From Methylotenera sp. (GTDB taxonomy: Bacteria > Pseudomonadota > Gammaproteobacteria > Burkholderiales > Methylophilaceae): DNA of 64,000 nucleotides. The translations under genes and the position numbers were made by a program. The DNA lies in NCBI RefSeq assembly GCF_029946165.1, contig NZ_JAQSDZ010000016.1:62001-126000 (forward strand). Reading direction: 5' to 3'. The notes beneath the pieces were generated by a model. It had not been told where the DNA came from and ran no database searches. It saw only the letters and a program-made list of their open reading frames with translations. Shown piece by piece: positions 1-10,667 of this stretch; within the stretch, counting starts at the first letter, position 1; the number at the start of each line of letters is the position of its first letter.

Positions 1-1038
1 TAAACAAATATGAGGTAAGGCTTTAAAAATGGCTGTCAGCAAAGCTTCACCTGGCGCCACCACCCACTGACCATTAATCGCAGTCTCTTCACTCGCAGGA
101 ATTTCCCAAGCCGCTTCTAAGCCTCTAAAGTGGTCAATACGCACGATATCAAATAAGGCATTTTGTGTGGCCATCCGCTTAACCCACCAATTAAAGTCAT
201 CAGCCAACATGGCATCCCAATTATAATGAGGATTACCCCAACGCTGACCTGTCGTGGAGAAGTAGTCTGGCGGCACGCCTGCTACTACTCCCATATTCTT
301 ATATTCATCTAACTTAAATAAATGCGAGTGCGCCCAAACATCGGCACTGTCGTATGCAACAAAAATTGGAATGTCTCCAAACAAATAAACATTCTTATCT
401 GCAGCATAGGTCTTTAGCGCCTGCCATTGAGTGAAAAATATAAACTGCGTGAATTGGATAATGGTGATTTCTAATGCTAATTCTTTACGCGCCTGTTTAA
501 GTGTGGCTGCGCTTCTATTCCGATAGCCATCAGGCCAGTATTGCCAGCCAGCTTGGTTAAACTTATTACGTAATGCTAAAAATAAGGCGAAATCATTCAG
601 CCAATGCGCTTGTTTTTTGCAGAATTTTTTAAAATTTAGCTGTTCACTCTCAGCTAAAGATTCCGTTTGTTCAGCTTGGCTGCGAAAAGCCTCGTAGGCT
701 TTAGCAAGTAAATCGGTTTTACTGGTTAACTCGCCGCTTAAATCACCTTTAGTGAGCAGCCCTTGTGATTGCAAGCTTTCCAAGCTAATAAAGTCTGGAT
801 TACCTGCAAAAGCGGATAAACATTGATAAGGAGAGTTATCTGCGTGCGTCATATTAATTGGCAACATTTGCCAAACACTGATGCCAACGCTATTTAAGAA
901 ATCTACAAAGCGGTAAGCTTCTGCACCTAGATCGCCCATACCCAAATCAATTGCGTCAGGTGAGCTAGGCAAAGAGCTAATATGTAACAACACACCTGAT
1001 CGGCGCTGAGATAAAAGAGATAAATTAGTGTGTTTCAT
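1..1038 (-). CDS. malQ: 4-alpha-glucanotransferase (amylomaltase), C-terminus beyond left edge
   Basis: This GH77 enzyme transfers alpha-1,4-glucan segments between maltodextrins in the cytoplasm. The ATG at 1038 opens a frame with no stop before the left edge, giving 346 residues; the family is about 500 residues long, so the C-terminal third is missing. The N-terminus carries the family phrase RRSGVLLHISSLPS. Further on are GDIPIFVAYDSADVWAHS, GVPPDYFSTTGQRWGNPHYN and VRIDHFRGL; in GH77 the Asp of the last motif is the catalytic nucleophile. It lies 76 bp downstream of the GH57 gene on the same strand, so it probably shares a transcript with glgC and GH57 for glycogen/maltodextrin turnover. 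Confidence 0.95.
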   Translation of the reverse strand, partial: MKHTNLSLLSQRRSGVLLHISSLPSSPDAIDLGMGDLGAEAYRFVDFLNSVGISVWQMLPINMTHADNSPYQCLSAFAGNPDFISLESLQSQGLLTKGDLSGELTSKTDLLAKAYEAFRSQAEQTESLAESEQLNFKKFCKKQAHWLNDFALFLALRNKFNQAGWQYWPDGYRNRSAATLKQARKELALEITIIQFTQFIFFTQWQALKTYAADKNVYLFGDIPIFVAYDSADVWAHSHLFKLDEYKNMGVVAGVPPDYFSTTGQRWGNPHYNWDAMLADDFNWWVKRMATQNALFDIVRIDHFRGLEAAWEIPASEETAINGQWVVAPGEALLTAIFKALPHICL

Positions 1039-1114
1039 TATTACCTACATAAATTATGTTGACGTGAATCTGGTTAACACTAATTACATCTAAATGCATA
1101 CCCTTACATTGAGC

Positions 1115-2851
1115 TTAAACCTGCCCTCTACGCATTGTGCCAGCATTATCTGCATTACCACCGCCTGCACTAATCGATTTATTCAAAATCATTGGTACTG
1201 GTTGTTGCAACAAGGTATACAAGTTAATTAAATTGCGACGATAGAGTTGATCAAAGCTCGCCACGCTATCAGATGAGTTGTAATCTCCAAACCACCAAAA
1301 CCAATCTGATCCTTCACAAATAGACAACTGACGTTCACAGGCCTTCAATTGATTGGCGTCTAAAATATTACTCAACATCACATCATCGTAAGTTTTTTTC
1401 GCAGCACAGAGTAAATCCCATGCTAAGTTTTTATCTTTACTGCCAATCCAAGTACTAAATGTGCCGTATACCCAACTACCTGCCGCTATTTGCGACAATG
1501 CGGGGGCGGATATTCTATGAGTTTTATATTCTTTGGATTGATATAAATCAACGACATCACTAAAAGTTGTCATTTCAATATCTGGGTGATTGGTCAATGC
1601 CGCATACAATTCGTTCAAAAAGTAATAACCATTGTAGGGATAATATTCCCAAGCATTTTCACCATCTAGTATTACGCTAACAATCTTTGCGCTTCCATTT
1701 GAATTTGCTTGATGAATGCCCTCAAGTGTTTGAATGAAATCTCGCACCGCATCAGGCGTGTGCATTTTTGCATATTCAAAGCCAATTTTATCTGAAAGAT
1801 TATCGTCTCTAAAAAAGCATAAAATATCTTGTTTTCCGTTAGTCACACGATATGGTTGGTAGAGATATTCGCTTTTGTCTTGTAAACCCATCTGCGATTT
1901 CAACAAACTATTGGCCAATACTGCCTGGCCTGTAGCTGCCCATTCCACGCCTTGTTCCGCCATTAAGGAGAGCGTAGCATTCGATACTCCACCCTCTGCA
2001 GGCCACATTCCACGAGGTACTTGGCCAAATAAATTGGCATGATATTTACTCGCAGCAATCACATGTGCCGCAGCGCGTTCTTGCCCTCCCGCATATCTGG
2101 CAAATTTAGGTAAAGGGGCATACGGCATGGCATCTATCGTAGATTTAAAATCAATTAATAATGGCAATATTGGGTGATAGTATGGCGTGGTGGAAATCTC
2201 AATTTGCTTAGTTTTCATCAGCGCTTTATAGCGCGGAATCAAGTTTGTAATGGTTTCGGCTATCACGTCAAACAGTTCAACTCTATCCTCTAAAGTAAAG
2301 TTTAGCCCCTTTGTCATTAGCGCTTGCACTACTTTGTTATTACGTCGCAAACTCTCGCCACACCAAGCTAAGTGATACCACACTAATAAATCCGCTTTAT
2401 ATTGTGCTGATAAATAATGGAATTCCTCTTTATCATCCGCAATTGGCTCTATAAGCTGGTAAAGATGCAGTAAGCGTTGATAATGCGGAAACGGACTCAG
2501 CATTTTCTCGTGATGGCTCTTGAAGCAGCTTTTCACAATTAAATGACATTGTTCATAGCTAATATTGCCTAAATCTGGCTCTACTAACAAAGCCAATAGT
2601 GGATCACGAATATGCTTTTGTTTAAACTGAGTGGTGTAATCTTCTAACTGCTCAAGCAAAATGGGCACAAAATTAAAGCTGACGCGCGCTTTTGGGTTGG
2701 CTTCTAGGTGATATGCCATATCACTATAATCTTTTATCGCATGCAAATATGTCCACGGCAGCACGTATTCATTGCTGACAATGTCCCGGTAATCTGGCTG
2801 GTGCATGTGCCAATAAAGATTAATATAAAGTTTTGGGCGTGTTGGTTTCAT
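1115..2851 (-). CDS. Glycoside hydrolase family 57 protein (alpha-amylase/branching-type)
   Basis: A GH57 enzyme of 578 residues acting on alpha-glucans, hydrolytic or transglycosylating. Visible family motifs are HMHQP near the N-terminus (conserved region 1), GMWPAEGGVS with the expected catalytic Glu (region 3) and FFRDDNLSDKIGFEY with the expected catalytic Asp (region 4). No signal peptide is seen, so it should be cytoplasmic. A TTG 12 bp upstream (2863) is in frame, but the only purine-rich site (AAGG) abuts it with no spacing; the ATG at 2851 is preferred. The gene sits between glgC and malQ in one orientation, which supports a role in glycogen or maltodextrin metabolism. Exact specificity (amylase, branching enzyme or glucanotransferase) cannot be read from the sequence. 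Confidence 0.9.
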   Translation of the reverse strand: MKPTRPKLYINLYWHMHQPDYRDIVSNEYVLPWTYLHAIKDYSDMAYHLEANPKARVSFNFVPILLEQLEDYTTQFKQKHIRDPLLALLVEPDLGNISYEQCHLIVKSCFKSHHEKMLSPFPHYQRLLHLYQLIEPIADDKEEFHYLSAQYKADLLVWYHLAWCGESLRRNNKVVQALMTKGLNFTLEDRVELFDVIAETITNLIPRYKALMKTKQIEISTTPYYHPILPLLIDFKSTIDAMPYAPLPKFARYAGGQERAAAHVIAASKYHANLFGQVPRGMWPAEGGVSNATLSLMAEQGVEWAATGQAVLANSLLKSQMGLQDKSEYLYQPYRVTNGKQDILCFFRDDNLSDKIGFEYAKMHTPDAVRDFIQTLEGIHQANSNGSAKIVSVILDGENAWEYYPYNGYYFLNELYAALTNHPDIEMTTFSDVVDLYQSKEYKTHRISAPALSQIAAGSWVYGTFSTWIGSKDKNLAWDLLCAAKKTYDDVMLSNILDANQLKACERQLSICEGSDWFWWFGDYNSSDSVASFDQLYRRNLINLYTLLQQPVPMILNKSISAGGGNADNAGTMRRGQV

Positions 2852-2878
2852 TTCAATTAACAACCTTAAATTAAATAA

Positions 2879-2908
2879 AAATAGTTAAAAATTATTTTTT
2901 AACTATTT
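2879..2908. repeat. AT-only perfect inverted repeat between glgC and GH57
   Basis: Two 13-nt arms (AAATAGTTAAAAA and its exact complement) flank a TTAT loop. It lies in the 79-bp gap after the glgC stop and before the GH57 start, and could attenuate or process the glgC-GH57 transcript. With almost no G/C it would be weak as a terminator. Confidence 0.5.
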
Positions 2909-2930
2909 AATTTATATTCAATCAATTACA

Positions 2931-4211
2931 TTAAATTACCCTATACAAATCTTGTCCCAACATATCTGGCGTCACAAGAGTGATACCTTTTTCTGATACA
3001 TAAAAACGTTTAGCATCTAAAGCCAAGTCCACGCCTATTTGCATACCTTCAGGAATACTACAACCCCGATCTATCACTACATTTTTGAGTATCACATTAC
3101 GATGAATGGTCACTTTTGGCAAAATAACCGCACCTTCAATATCACAATAACTATGCACACGAACATCAGAAAACAGCACAGAATCAGTCACAGAGGCACC
3201 GCTAATTAAGCATCCGCCAGATACTAAGGAATCTGTTGCCTTGCCCGTTCTACCCTCGTCATTAAAGACAAATTTAGCTGGAGGTAACTGTTCTTGTGAA
3301 GTCCAAATCGGCCATTCTCTATCGTATAAATTAAGCTCTGGAATCACTCGAGTTAATTCCATGTTTGCTTCCCAATAAGCATCAATCGTACCAACATCGC
3401 GCCAGTAGTGGTTATCGTTTTTAGCGCCTACACAGCTTTCGGTAAAACGATGGGCTTGGACTTTATATTTTTTGATAATGTAAGGAATAATATCGCCACC
3501 AAAATCGTGGGTTGATTTTGAGTTGCCAGCATCGCGGATGAGTTGTTCATAGAGGAATTTAGCATTAAATACATAGATACCCATACTCGCAAAAGCCTTG
3601 GAAGTATCGCCAGGCATATGCTTTGGATTGTCTGGTTTTTCAGCAAATTCAATGACGCGGTCAGTATCATCTACCGCTAAAACACCAAAACCTTTGGCAT
3701 CTTCTAATGGCACGTTGATGCAAGCCACGGTCATATCAGCATTGCTTTTGACATGGGTGGCTAACATTTTACCGTAATCCATTTTATAGATATGGTCACC
3801 CGCTAAAATCAGAATATATTCACCGCCGCCTTCACGTAATATATCAATATTCTGATATACAGCATCTGCGGTGCCCTTGTACCACTCTTCAGAAATTCGT
3901 TGTTGAGCTGGAATAATATTCACATACTCATTAAATTCACCACGTAAAAATCCCCAACCGCGTTGCAGATGTTGAATTAAACTTTGCGCTTTATATTGAG
4001 TAGCTACGTTAATACGGCGAATACCAGAGTTGATACAGTTTGATAGGGGGAAGTCAATGATTCGGAATTTACCACCGAATTGAACGGCAGGTTTTGCGCG
4101 CCAATCGGTTAAGTTTTTTAAGCGGCTCCCACGTCCACCTGCAAGAATAATAGCAGTGGTGTTTTTGGTTAATGTACTAATAAAACGGTCTGAATGCTGA
4201 TCTTTCGGCAT
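2931..4211 (-). CDS. glgC: Glucose-1-phosphate adenylyltransferase
   Basis: GlgC makes ADP-glucose from glucose-1-phosphate and ATP, the committed step of bacterial glycogen synthesis. The 426-residue length is normal. The N-terminal nucleotidyltransferase domain shows [16 protein letters not shown] (about residues 20-35), the allosteric/substrate stretch [30 protein letters not shown], and EFAEKP with the sugar-phosphate-binding Lys. The last ~130 residues form the left-handed beta-helix ([20 protein letters not shown]). An SD-like AGGAGG-type stretch (GGAGGGCACC) precedes the ATG. It is divergent from glgB across a 182-bp promoter region and is the first gene of the glgC-GH57-malQ run. Confidence 0.97.
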   Translation of the reverse strand: MPKDQHSDRFISTLTKNTTAIILAGGRGSRLKNLTDWRAKPAVQFGGKFRIIDFPLSNCINSGIRRINVATQYKAQSLIQHLQRGWGFLRGEFNEYVNIIPAQQRISEEWYKGTADAVYQNIDILREGGGEYILILAGDHIYKMDYGKMLATHVKSNADMTVACINVPLEDAKGFGVLAVDDTDRVIEFAEKPDNPKHMPGDTSKAFASMGIYVFNAKFLYEQLIRDAGNSKSTHDFGGDIIPYIIKKYKVQAHRFTESCVGAKNDNHYWRDVGTIDAYWEANMELTRVIPELNLYDREWPIWTSQEQLPPAKFVFNDEGRTGKATDSLVSGGCLISGASVTDSVLFSDVRVHSYCDIEGAVILPKVTIHRNVILKNVVIDRGCSIPEGMQIGVDLALDAKRFYVSEKGITLVTPDMLGQDLYRVI

Positions 4212-4393
4212 GGTGCCCTCCTGAAGTTTAATTAATCATTACTTAACTAGCCGGGCTCACTAGTTTAATTTTTTGTTCTTACAGTGTTCGTTTACATTAT
4301 AATCAGCTTAAAGCACTATAATCCAGCTAATCACTAGCAATCTAGCAAATATTATTAAATATATTTTTTAGAAAAAATGAAGGGAAATGTATC
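4212..4393. promoter_or_regulatory. Divergent promoter region glgC/glgB
   Basis: The only space for promoters of both glycogen gene runs. Two TATAAT hexamers on the + strand (4298-4303 and 4317-4322) are candidate -10 boxes for glgB, but neither has a good -35 at standard spacing (TTTACA at 4291 is 20 bp from the second). No operator is recognised. Confidence 0.35.
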
Positions 4394-6652
4394 TTGGATA
4401 AATCTGAAGCGACTCCTGTTGATTCAACAACCAAAGTAGCCGCAAAAACACGCGCTAAAGCCACATCGGTCTCTAACGCAAATTCAGATGCTTTGAAACT
4501 GATTTTAAAAGCACAACATCACGATCCTTTTAGTTTTTTAGGTTTACATGCTATTGAAAACTCCTATATTTATCGGGTTTTTCTTCCAAGCGCATCTGAA
4601 GTTTGGATTAAGAACTCTAGAACATGGACCAAGCTAAATAAAACACACGCTGATGGTTTATTTGAATTTGTCAGCGAAACCGCTTTCAAAATGCCATGCC
4701 TTCTAAAAGTTAACACTGGTGCTAACGAGTACGAAACCTATGATCCATACACCTTTTCATCAAGCCTGACGCAAGATGAACTTCACTTGTTCGGCGAAGG
4801 CCGACTATTGCAAGGCTATAAAACGCTTGGTGCACAATGTATCTCTCAAAAAAATATTGAAGGCGTTCGCTTTGCCGTTTGGGCACCTAATGCTGAACGC
4901 GTCAGTGTAATTGGTAGCTTTAATAACTGGGATGGCAGAGTACACTCCATGCGGGCACATGGCTCTAGCGGTGTTTGGGATATTTTTATCCCTCATTTAA
5001 CCACAAATGACACCTATAAATTTGAAATTCGCAACCGTAACACTGGCCATATTTTAGCTAAAACTGACCCTTATGGCTTTGAGTTTGAACCTCGTCCTGG
5101 TACTGCTGCAAGAATCAGCAAAAGCAATCATCAATGGCAAGATAAAAACTGGTTAGATGCACGCCAAAAGCGTGACTGGCTTCATGCGCCATTCAACTGT
5201 TACGAAGTGCATTTAGGTTCATGGCAACGCAATGAACAAGGTCACTTTTTAACGTATCGCGAACTAGCAAGCAAATTAGTGCCTTATGTCACTGAAATGG
5301 GCTATACGCATATTGAGTTGATGCCAATTTCAGAACATCCGCTTACTGAATCTTGGGGCTACCAAACCACAGGTTACTTTGGCGTAACTAACCGATTTGG
5401 CTCTCCCGATGATTTACGTTTTTTGATTGATGCATTTCATCAAGCTAATATTGGCGTGATTTTAGACTGGGTGCCAGGTCATTTCCCAAAAGATGATTGG
5501 GCATTAGCACAGTTCGATGGCACAGCATTATATGAACACGCAGACCCGCGTTTAGGAGAGCATCAAGACTGGGGCACACTGATTTTCAATTACGGCCGTA
5601 ATGAAGTCCGTAATTTTTTGATGTCTAATGCCTATTTTTGGCTAAATGAATTTCATATTGATGGTTTACGTGTGGATGCCGTTGCATCTATGCTTTACCT
5701 AGACTACTCACGTAAAGCTGGTGAATGGTTACCAAACAAATTTGGTGGGCGTGAAAATCTAGAAGTTATTGATTTCTTAAAACAACTTAATGTGATGGTC
5801 GGCGAAGACTTCGCAGGCGTTTTAACTATCGCGGAGGAGTCTACCGCATGGCCTGGCGTATCACGTCCAGTATATTTAGGTGGTTTAGGCTTCAATATGA
5901 AATGGAACATGGGCTGGATGAACGACACCCTTGCTTACATTGAACATGACCCAATTCATAGACGTTATTATCACGACATGCTGACCTTTGGTCAGTTATA
6001 TGCTTATTCCGAGAACTTTGTACTGCCCTTCTCGCATGATGAAGTGGTACACGGCAAGCATTCACTATTAGACAAAATGCCGGGTGACGCATGGCAAAAA
6101 TTCGCTAACCTCCGTTTGTTAATGACTTATCAAATGACAACCCCAGGGAAAAAACTTAATTTCATGGGCAATGAGTTTGGTCAAGGACGTGAGTGGAATG
6201 TTAACAGTAGCCTTGATTGGCATTTGCTAGGCCAAGACTATGAAGGTCATCAGTGGCATCAAGGTGTTAAACAAGCCACAACTGACTTAAATAGAATTTA
6301 TAAGAGTATTAATGCGCTACATGCGCTTGATTTTGAAGTGCATGGTTTCGAATGGATAGACTGCCATGATAGCGATCAATCGATAGTTAGCTATATTAGA
6401 CGTGGCTTAGACAATAGTTTTGTTATAATAGTGTTGAATTTTACACCTGTGCTACGAAATGAGTATCGCATTGGTGTGCCGCAAGCAGGTAACTATCATG
6501 AAATTTTTAACAGTGACGCTCATTGCTATGGCGGTAGTAATCAAGGCAATGGCGCTGGACTACAAACTGAGAGCATTGCTTGGATGAATCAAAATCAATC
6601 GCTTGTCATCACACTGCCACCTTTAGCAGGTATCGTTTTACAATTAAACTAA
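4394..6652 (+). CDS. glgB: 1,4-alpha-glucan branching enzyme
   Basis: GlgB (GH13) introduces alpha-1,6 branches into glycogen. The protein has 752 residues. After a ~35-residue Lys/Ala/Ser-rich N-terminal extension come an N1-type domain ([11 protein letters not shown]), a CBM48 domain ([20 protein letters not shown]) and the TIM barrel. The catalytic nucleophile is Asp428 in DGLRVDAV, the acid/base Glu481 in IAEEST, and the transition-state stabiliser lies in [10 protein letters not shown]; the 53-residue D-to-E spacing equals that of E. coli GlgB. The start is TTG, preceded by GAAGGG at about 9 bp; an ATG at 4388 is out of frame. pgi follows 34 bp later, so co-transcription is likely. Confidence 0.96.
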   Translation: MDKSEATPVDSTTKVAAKTRAKATSVSNANSDALKLILKAQHHDPFSFLGLHAIENSYIYRVFLPSASEVWIKNSRTWTKLNKTHADGLFEFVSETAFKMPCLLKVNTGANEYETYDPYTFSSSLTQDELHLFGEGRLLQGYKTLGAQCISQKNIEGVRFAVWAPNAERVSVIGSFNNWDGRVHSMRAHGSSGVWDIFIPHLTTNDTYKFEIRNRNTGHILAKTDPYGFEFEPRPGTAARISKSNHQWQDKNWLDARQKRDWLHAPFNCYEVHLGSWQRNEQGHFLTYRELASKLVPYVTEMGYTHIELMPISEHPLTESWGYQTTGYFGVTNRFGSPDDLRFLIDAFHQANIGVILDWVPGHFPKDDWALAQFDGTALYEHADPRLGEHQDWGTLIFNYGRNEVRNFLMSNAYFWLNEFHIDGLRVDAVASMLYLDYSRKAGEWLPNKFGGRENLEVIDFLKQLNVMVGEDFAGVLTIAEESTAWPGVSRPVYLGGLGFNMKWNMGWMNDTLAYIEHDPIHRRYYHDMLTFGQLYAYSENFVLPFSHDEVVHGKHSLLDKMPGDAWQKFANLRLLMTYQMTTPGKKLNFMGNEFGQGREWNVNSSLDWHLLGQDYEGHQWHQGVKQATTDLNRIYKSINALHALDFEVHGFEWIDCHDSDQSIVSYIRRGLDNSFVIIVLNFTPVLRNEYRIGVPQAGNYHEIFNSDAHCYGGSNQGNGAGLQTESIAWMNQNQSLVITLPPLAGIVLQLN

Positions 6653-6686
6653 TTTTTTTAACATCAAATTTAAAGTAATTTCACAA

Positions 6687-8339
6687 ATGGCTGCATTAAC
6701 TACTCTTCCAGTCTGGCAAAAACTTTGCCAGCATCAACTAGCAATCGCAAAAACTCATATGCGCGATTTATTTGCAAACGATGCAAATCGTTTTGATAAA
6801 TATAGCCTAAAATTTACCGATATATTGTTTGATTTTTCAAAACATCGCATGAATGACGAAACGCTACCTTTGCTTATGCAACTGGCACGCGAAGCGAATA
6901 TTGAAAACTGGCGTGATCGGATGTTTGCTGGTGAAAAAATCAATATTACTGAAAATCGTGCGGTGCTACATACAGCACTTCGTAACCGCAGCAATACCCC
7001 AGTATTGGTAGATGGCAAAGATGTGATGCCCGATGTAAACGCGGTACTTGCGCAAATGCGCCAATTTACAGACAAAGTGCGTAATGGCACATGGCTTGGC
7101 TACACCGGCAAGCGCATCACTGATATTGTTAATATTGGTATTGGTGGCTCTGATCTTGGCCCAGTAATGGTCTGCGATGCGCTAAAACCCTATGCGAGTC
7201 CAGATTTAAACGTGCACTTTGTATCAAATATCGATGGCGCCCATTTAATGCGCGCCTTGGAAAAATGTAATCCTGAAACCACCTTATTTATTGTGGCTTC
7301 AAAAACATTTACCACGCAAGAGACAATGACTAATGCGATGTCAGCGCGAACTTGGTTTTTATCTACAGCACAAGATAATGCGCATGTAGCAAAACACTTT
7401 GTTGCCCTCTCTACCAATGCAAAAGCTGTACAAGAGTTTGGTATCGATATTGCCAATATGTTTGCATTCTGGGATTGGGTTGGAGGTCGCTACTCACTAT
7501 GGTCAGCTATCGGCTTATCTATCGCCTTGTATGTTGGCATGGATAACTTTGAAGCATTGCTCACTGGTGCGCATGAAATGGATAACCATTTCAAAACTGC
7601 GCCTTTAGAGGAAAATATGCCTGTCATTATGGCGTTGATTGGTGTTTGGTATAACAACTTCTTCCATGTTGATACCAATGCAATATTACCTTACGACCAA
7701 GGTATGGCGCGCTTCCCTGCGTATTTACAGCAAGCCGATATGGAAAGTAACGGTAAATTTATTTGCCGCGATGGTAGTCGTGTTAAGTACAAAACTGGCC
7801 CAGTAATTTGGGGTGAAGCTGGCACCAATGGTCAGCATGCTTTTTACCAACTGATCCATCAAGGCACTCAAATTGTGCCATGCGACTTTTTAATGCCAGT
7901 GCATAGTCACTATGCGATTGGTAAACATGGTTATGCTCATCACAAGATTTTACTGGCTAACTTCTTAGCGCAAACACAATCTTTAATGCTGGGAAAAACC
8001 GCTGAAGAAGCTCGCGTTGAGCTTGAAAAACAGGGCATGAGCGGAGAAGCGCTAGAAAATCTATTGCCACACAAGGTATTTGAAGGCAACCGCCCTAGCA
8101 CTTCTATTATGTTTGATAAACTTACGCCAAACACGCTTGGTAAACTTATTGCTTTATATGAGCATAAAATATTCGTGCAAGGCATGATTTGGGACATTAA
8201 TAGCTATGACCAATGGGGCGTAGAATACGGCAAACAAATTGCCCAAGAAATTCTGCCTTTGTTAACCAACGATGACAAAATCAGCGACTTTGATAGTTCT
8301 ACAAACGGTTTAATTAATTACACCAAAGCACGTAAATAA
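6687..8339 (+). CDS. pgi: Glucose-6-phosphate isomerase
   Basis: Pgi interconverts glucose-6-phosphate and fructose-6-phosphate. In an organism building hexose from C1 units by the ribulose monophosphate route it would link fructose-6-phosphate to glycogen synthesis (inference). The 550-residue length is typical. Family motifs include [14 protein letters not shown], the phosphate-binding [21 protein letters not shown], and a C-terminal signature region [20 protein letters not shown], where one His is expected to open the ring. The gene is 34 bp after glgB and is closed by a strong terminator. Confidence 0.97.
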   Translation: MAALTTLPVWQKLCQHQLAIAKTHMRDLFANDANRFDKYSLKFTDILFDFSKHRMNDETLPLLMQLAREANIENWRDRMFAGEKINITENRAVLHTALRNRSNTPVLVDGKDVMPDVNAVLAQMRQFTDKVRNGTWLGYTGKRITDIVNIGIGGSDLGPVMVCDALKPYASPDLNVHFVSNIDGAHLMRALEKCNPETTLFIVASKTFTTQETMTNAMSARTWFLSTAQDNAHVAKHFVALSTNAKAVQEFGIDIANMFAFWDWVGGRYSLWSAIGLSIALYVGMDNFEALLTGAHEMDNHFKTAPLEENMPVIMALIGVWYNNFFHVDTNAILPYDQGMARFPAYLQQADMESNGKFICRDGSRVKYKTGPVIWGEAGTNGQHAFYQLIHQGTQIVPCDFLMPVHSHYAIGKHGYAHHKILLANFLAQTQSLMLGKTAEEARVELEKQGMSGEALENLLPHKVFEGNRPSTSIMFDKLTPNTLGKLIALYEHKIFVQGMIWDINSYDQWGVEYGKQIAQEILPLLTNDDKISDFDSSTNGLINYTKARK

Positions 8340-8372
8340 TTACATTATTTCCGCGTATTTTGTAATAAAAAG

Positions 8373-8401
8373 GCCCAACTAAACTTTAGTTGGGCTTTTT
8401 T
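8373..8401 (+). terminator. Rho-independent terminator of glgB-pgi
   Basis: Eleven-nt complementary arms (GCCCAACTAAA / TTTAGTTGGGC, 8373-8395) followed by TTTTTT. An A-run before the left arm mirrors the T-run, so the hairpin is extended and could work on both strands. Confidence 0.9.
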
Positions 8402-8450
8402 ACATATAGAATCAACGATGCTTCATTAACAAACTTAAGAGAGATTCACG

Positions 8451-9263
8451 ATGGCAAACTTCGATCAATATCGCGTTAACTCAAAAAAATTCTCGCTAAA
8501 AAATTACAATCCACAAGATAAAAGTGAGCGTTCGAAAACAAAGGAGCAAGACTTTTTAGAGTTAACGCAACTTGCCACTGAGATTAACAGCCTTCAAGAC
8601 ATTCTACATGCTGAAGGTAAACGTAAAATTTTACTAATATTGCAAGGCATGGATGCTAGCGGCAAAGATGGAACAGTGCGACATGTATTTAGTGAGTGCG
8701 ACCCACTTGGCATAAGGCTAGCAAGCTTCAAAACACCAAGCAGCGAAGAGCTAGCACATGATTATTTATGGCGTGTACATCAAGAAATACCCAAAGCTGG
8801 CGAATTGGTCATTTTCAACCGCAGTCATTATGAAGATGTGTTAATCGTAAAAGTGCACGACTGGATTGACGATGCCGAATGCAAGCGTCGCTATGCGCAG
8901 ATCAATGACTTCGAACGCTTACTCGCAGAAACTGGCACCGTTATTATTAAATGCTTTTTAAATATCTCTAAGGAAGAGCAAAAGGCTCGAATGCAAGAAA
9001 GACTAGCTGATCCAAGCAAAACATGGAAATTTAATCCTGGTGATTTGAAGGAACGTGAACTATGGCCGAAGTATATGCAAGCATATGAACAAGCGATTAA
9101 AGCCACATCCACAGAATATGCCCCGTGGTATGTGATACCTGCTGACTCTAAAACCAATCGTAACCTGCTAATTTCTAGACTATTACTAGATGCTTTAAAA
9201 AGCATGAACTTAAAATTTCCACCGGTACCTACAGAATACAAAAATATTGTCGTAAAAGACTAA
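8451..9263 (+). CDS. ppk2: PPK2-family polyphosphate:nucleotide phosphotransferase
   Basis: PPK2 enzymes transfer phosphate from polyphosphate to nucleoside mono- or diphosphates. The 270-residue protein has the single-domain size. The Walker A region is LQGMDASGKDGTVRHVF, the lid/DE region FNRSHYEDVLIVKVHDW, and there is a downstream KFNPGDLKERELWPKYMQAY stretch typical of the family. It is preceded by AGAGAG at a fitting distance from the ATG and separated from pgi by a terminator, so it has its own promoter. Whether it acts on AMP, ADP or both cannot be decided from sequence alone. Placement beside glycogen genes suggests a storage-polymer theme. Confidence 0.9.
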   Translation: MANFDQYRVNSKKFSLKNYNPQDKSERSKTKEQDFLELTQLATEINSLQDILHAEGKRKILLILQGMDASGKDGTVRHVFSECDPLGIRLASFKTPSSEELAHDYLWRVHQEIPKAGELVIFNRSHYEDVLIVKVHDWIDDAECKRRYAQINDFERLLAETGTVIIKCFLNISKEEQKARMQERLADPSKTWKFNPGDLKERELWPKYMQAYEQAIKATSTEYAPWYVIPADSKTNRNLLISRLLLDALKSMNLKFPPVPTEYKNIVVKD

Positions 9264-9320
9264 GTCTAGATTTTCATAGTGCCATGCAAATTATTATGAA
9301 AAAAATCCATACACAATATT

Positions 9321-9338
9321 CGTCAAACACATTTGACG
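9321..9338. promoter_or_regulatory. Inverted repeat upstream of the FadL-type gene
   Basis: Perfect 7-bp arms CGTCAAA / TTTGACG around CACA, 27 bp before the outer-membrane protein start. It fits a dimeric regulator operator or an RNA hairpin in the leader. No regulator is identified nearby. Confidence 0.35.
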
Positions 9339-9364
9339 TTATCACCTCCGGAAATTAATAATAA

Positions 9365-10615
9365 ATGAAACGCAACAATTTTATAGCATTGATCCTTTGT
9401 GGAATAACATTATCACCACAAAGTAATGCGACAAACGGCATCAATTTAATTGGTTACGGAGCAGAATCAACACTTATGGGTGGTGCAGATACTGCTGTAG
9501 CGCGTGACTCCAGTGCATTAAACACCAACCCAGCAGGTTTGGCGCAAATCAAAGGCAAGCTATTTGATGGTTATGGATCATTACTGCGTACTACCGATTT
9601 GGCGCATAAGGACGCACTCAATGATCAGCATGCCGACAATCGTTACGTTTTGCTCGCTGGCGGAGGTTATGCGCAACAATTGGAAGACTTGCCGTGCACA
9701 GCTGGCCTTGGATTTTTCTCTCAAGGTGGCGCAGGTGCAAAGTTTAAACATATCAAAACGCCATTTGGTACCGATGATGAAATGAACTCATTATTTGGCA
9801 TTGCCAAAGTGACGCCAGGACTTGGTTGTCAAGTAACAGACAAACTTTCAATAGGTGGCTCGGTTAGCTTAATCTACGCAAGTATTGAACAAAAGTTTTT
9901 TTACCACACGCCTCCTGTCGGTAATTTTGCAGGCTTTGAAAATACAGGCGCAGATACCATCCGCTTCGGCTTTAAGCTAGGCGCTCAATATAAATTAGAC
10001 GAGCAATGGACTTTGGGGGCAAGTTACACAGAAAAAACTGAATTACCGCTGACTGGCGGTACCGCCAAGTTTAATTTTGGCCCGCTAGGCATTGTTAAAT
10101 ATGACAATCTTAGTATTAAAGGATTTGCGCTACCACGCGAAGTAGCCATTGGTGCAGCGTTTAGACCCAATGCCGATTTATTACTATCAGCCAAAATCAA
10201 TTGGATTAACTGGGCGGACGCCATTAATGATGTAACGACTAAATGGAGCGACCCTTCAAATACGCTTGCACAAGCAACTATGATAAGTGTCACCCCGCAA
10301 GATTGGCACAATCAAATCGTATATGCGCTAGGTGCAGCCTATGCTTATGATGACAAAACCACCTTATATGCCGGCTACAACTATGGCAAAAATCCTGTGC
10401 CAAAGAAAAACTCGAGTGCTTTGCTTGCTGCAACATTAGAAGACCACATTACACTGGGCTTTGCTCGCAAGCTAGATGAGACGTGGAAGCTAACCAGTGG
10501 TATTGAATTCTTATTACCTAAGAAAGTGACTTACGATAGTCCATTATTTGGTAATAATACAGAAGTACGTAACGAAGGGTTTTTTATACATTCCATGTTA
10601 AGTAAAAGCTGGTAA
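9365..10615 (+). CDS. FadL/OmpP1/TodX-family outer-membrane transport protein
   Basis: A 416-residue outer-membrane beta-barrel of the long-chain fatty acid/hydrocarbon uptake family. A signal peptide is evident (KRNNF then a hydrophobic run, cleavage near QSNATNG). The mature start GINLIGYGAESTLMGGADTAVARDSSALNTNPAGL holds the family hatch signature, notably NPAGL. The rest alternates in the manner of beta strands, and the last residue is Trp (LSKSW) rather than the usual Phe. It would pass hydrophobic molecules into the periplasm; the substrate is unknown. It stands alone on the + strand, convergent with the next membrane protein. Confidence 0.88.
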   Translation: MKRNNFIALILCGITLSPQSNATNGINLIGYGAESTLMGGADTAVARDSSALNTNPAGLAQIKGKLFDGYGSLLRTTDLAHKDALNDQHADNRYVLLAGGGYAQQLEDLPCTAGLGFFSQGGAGAKFKHIKTPFGTDDEMNSLFGIAKVTPGLGCQVTDKLSIGGSVSLIYASIEQKFFYHTPPVGNFAGFENTGADTIRFGFKLGAQYKLDEQWTLGASYTEKTELPLTGGTAKFNFGPLGIVKYDNLSIKGFALPREVAIGAAFRPNADLLLSAKINWINWADAINDVTTKWSDPSNTLAQATMISVTPQDWHNQIVYALGAAYAYDDKTTLYAGYNYGKNPVPKKNSSALLAATLEDHITLGFARKLDETWKLTSGIEFLLPKKVTYDSPLFGNNTEVRNEGFFIHSMLSKSW

Positions 10616-10620
10616 TTGCT

Positions 10621-10654
10621 TTCCGTTATTCCCATCTACAAGTGAATAACGGAA
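10621..10654. terminator. Hairpin between convergent genes
   Basis: Perfect 11-bp arms (TTCCGTTATTC / GAATAACGGAA) with a 12-nt loop lie between the FadL-type gene and the convergent membrane protein. There is no clear T-run on either side, so it is a possible terminator or transcript-end stabiliser only. Confidence 0.5.
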
Positions 10655-10667
10655 GTAAAATTTACCA

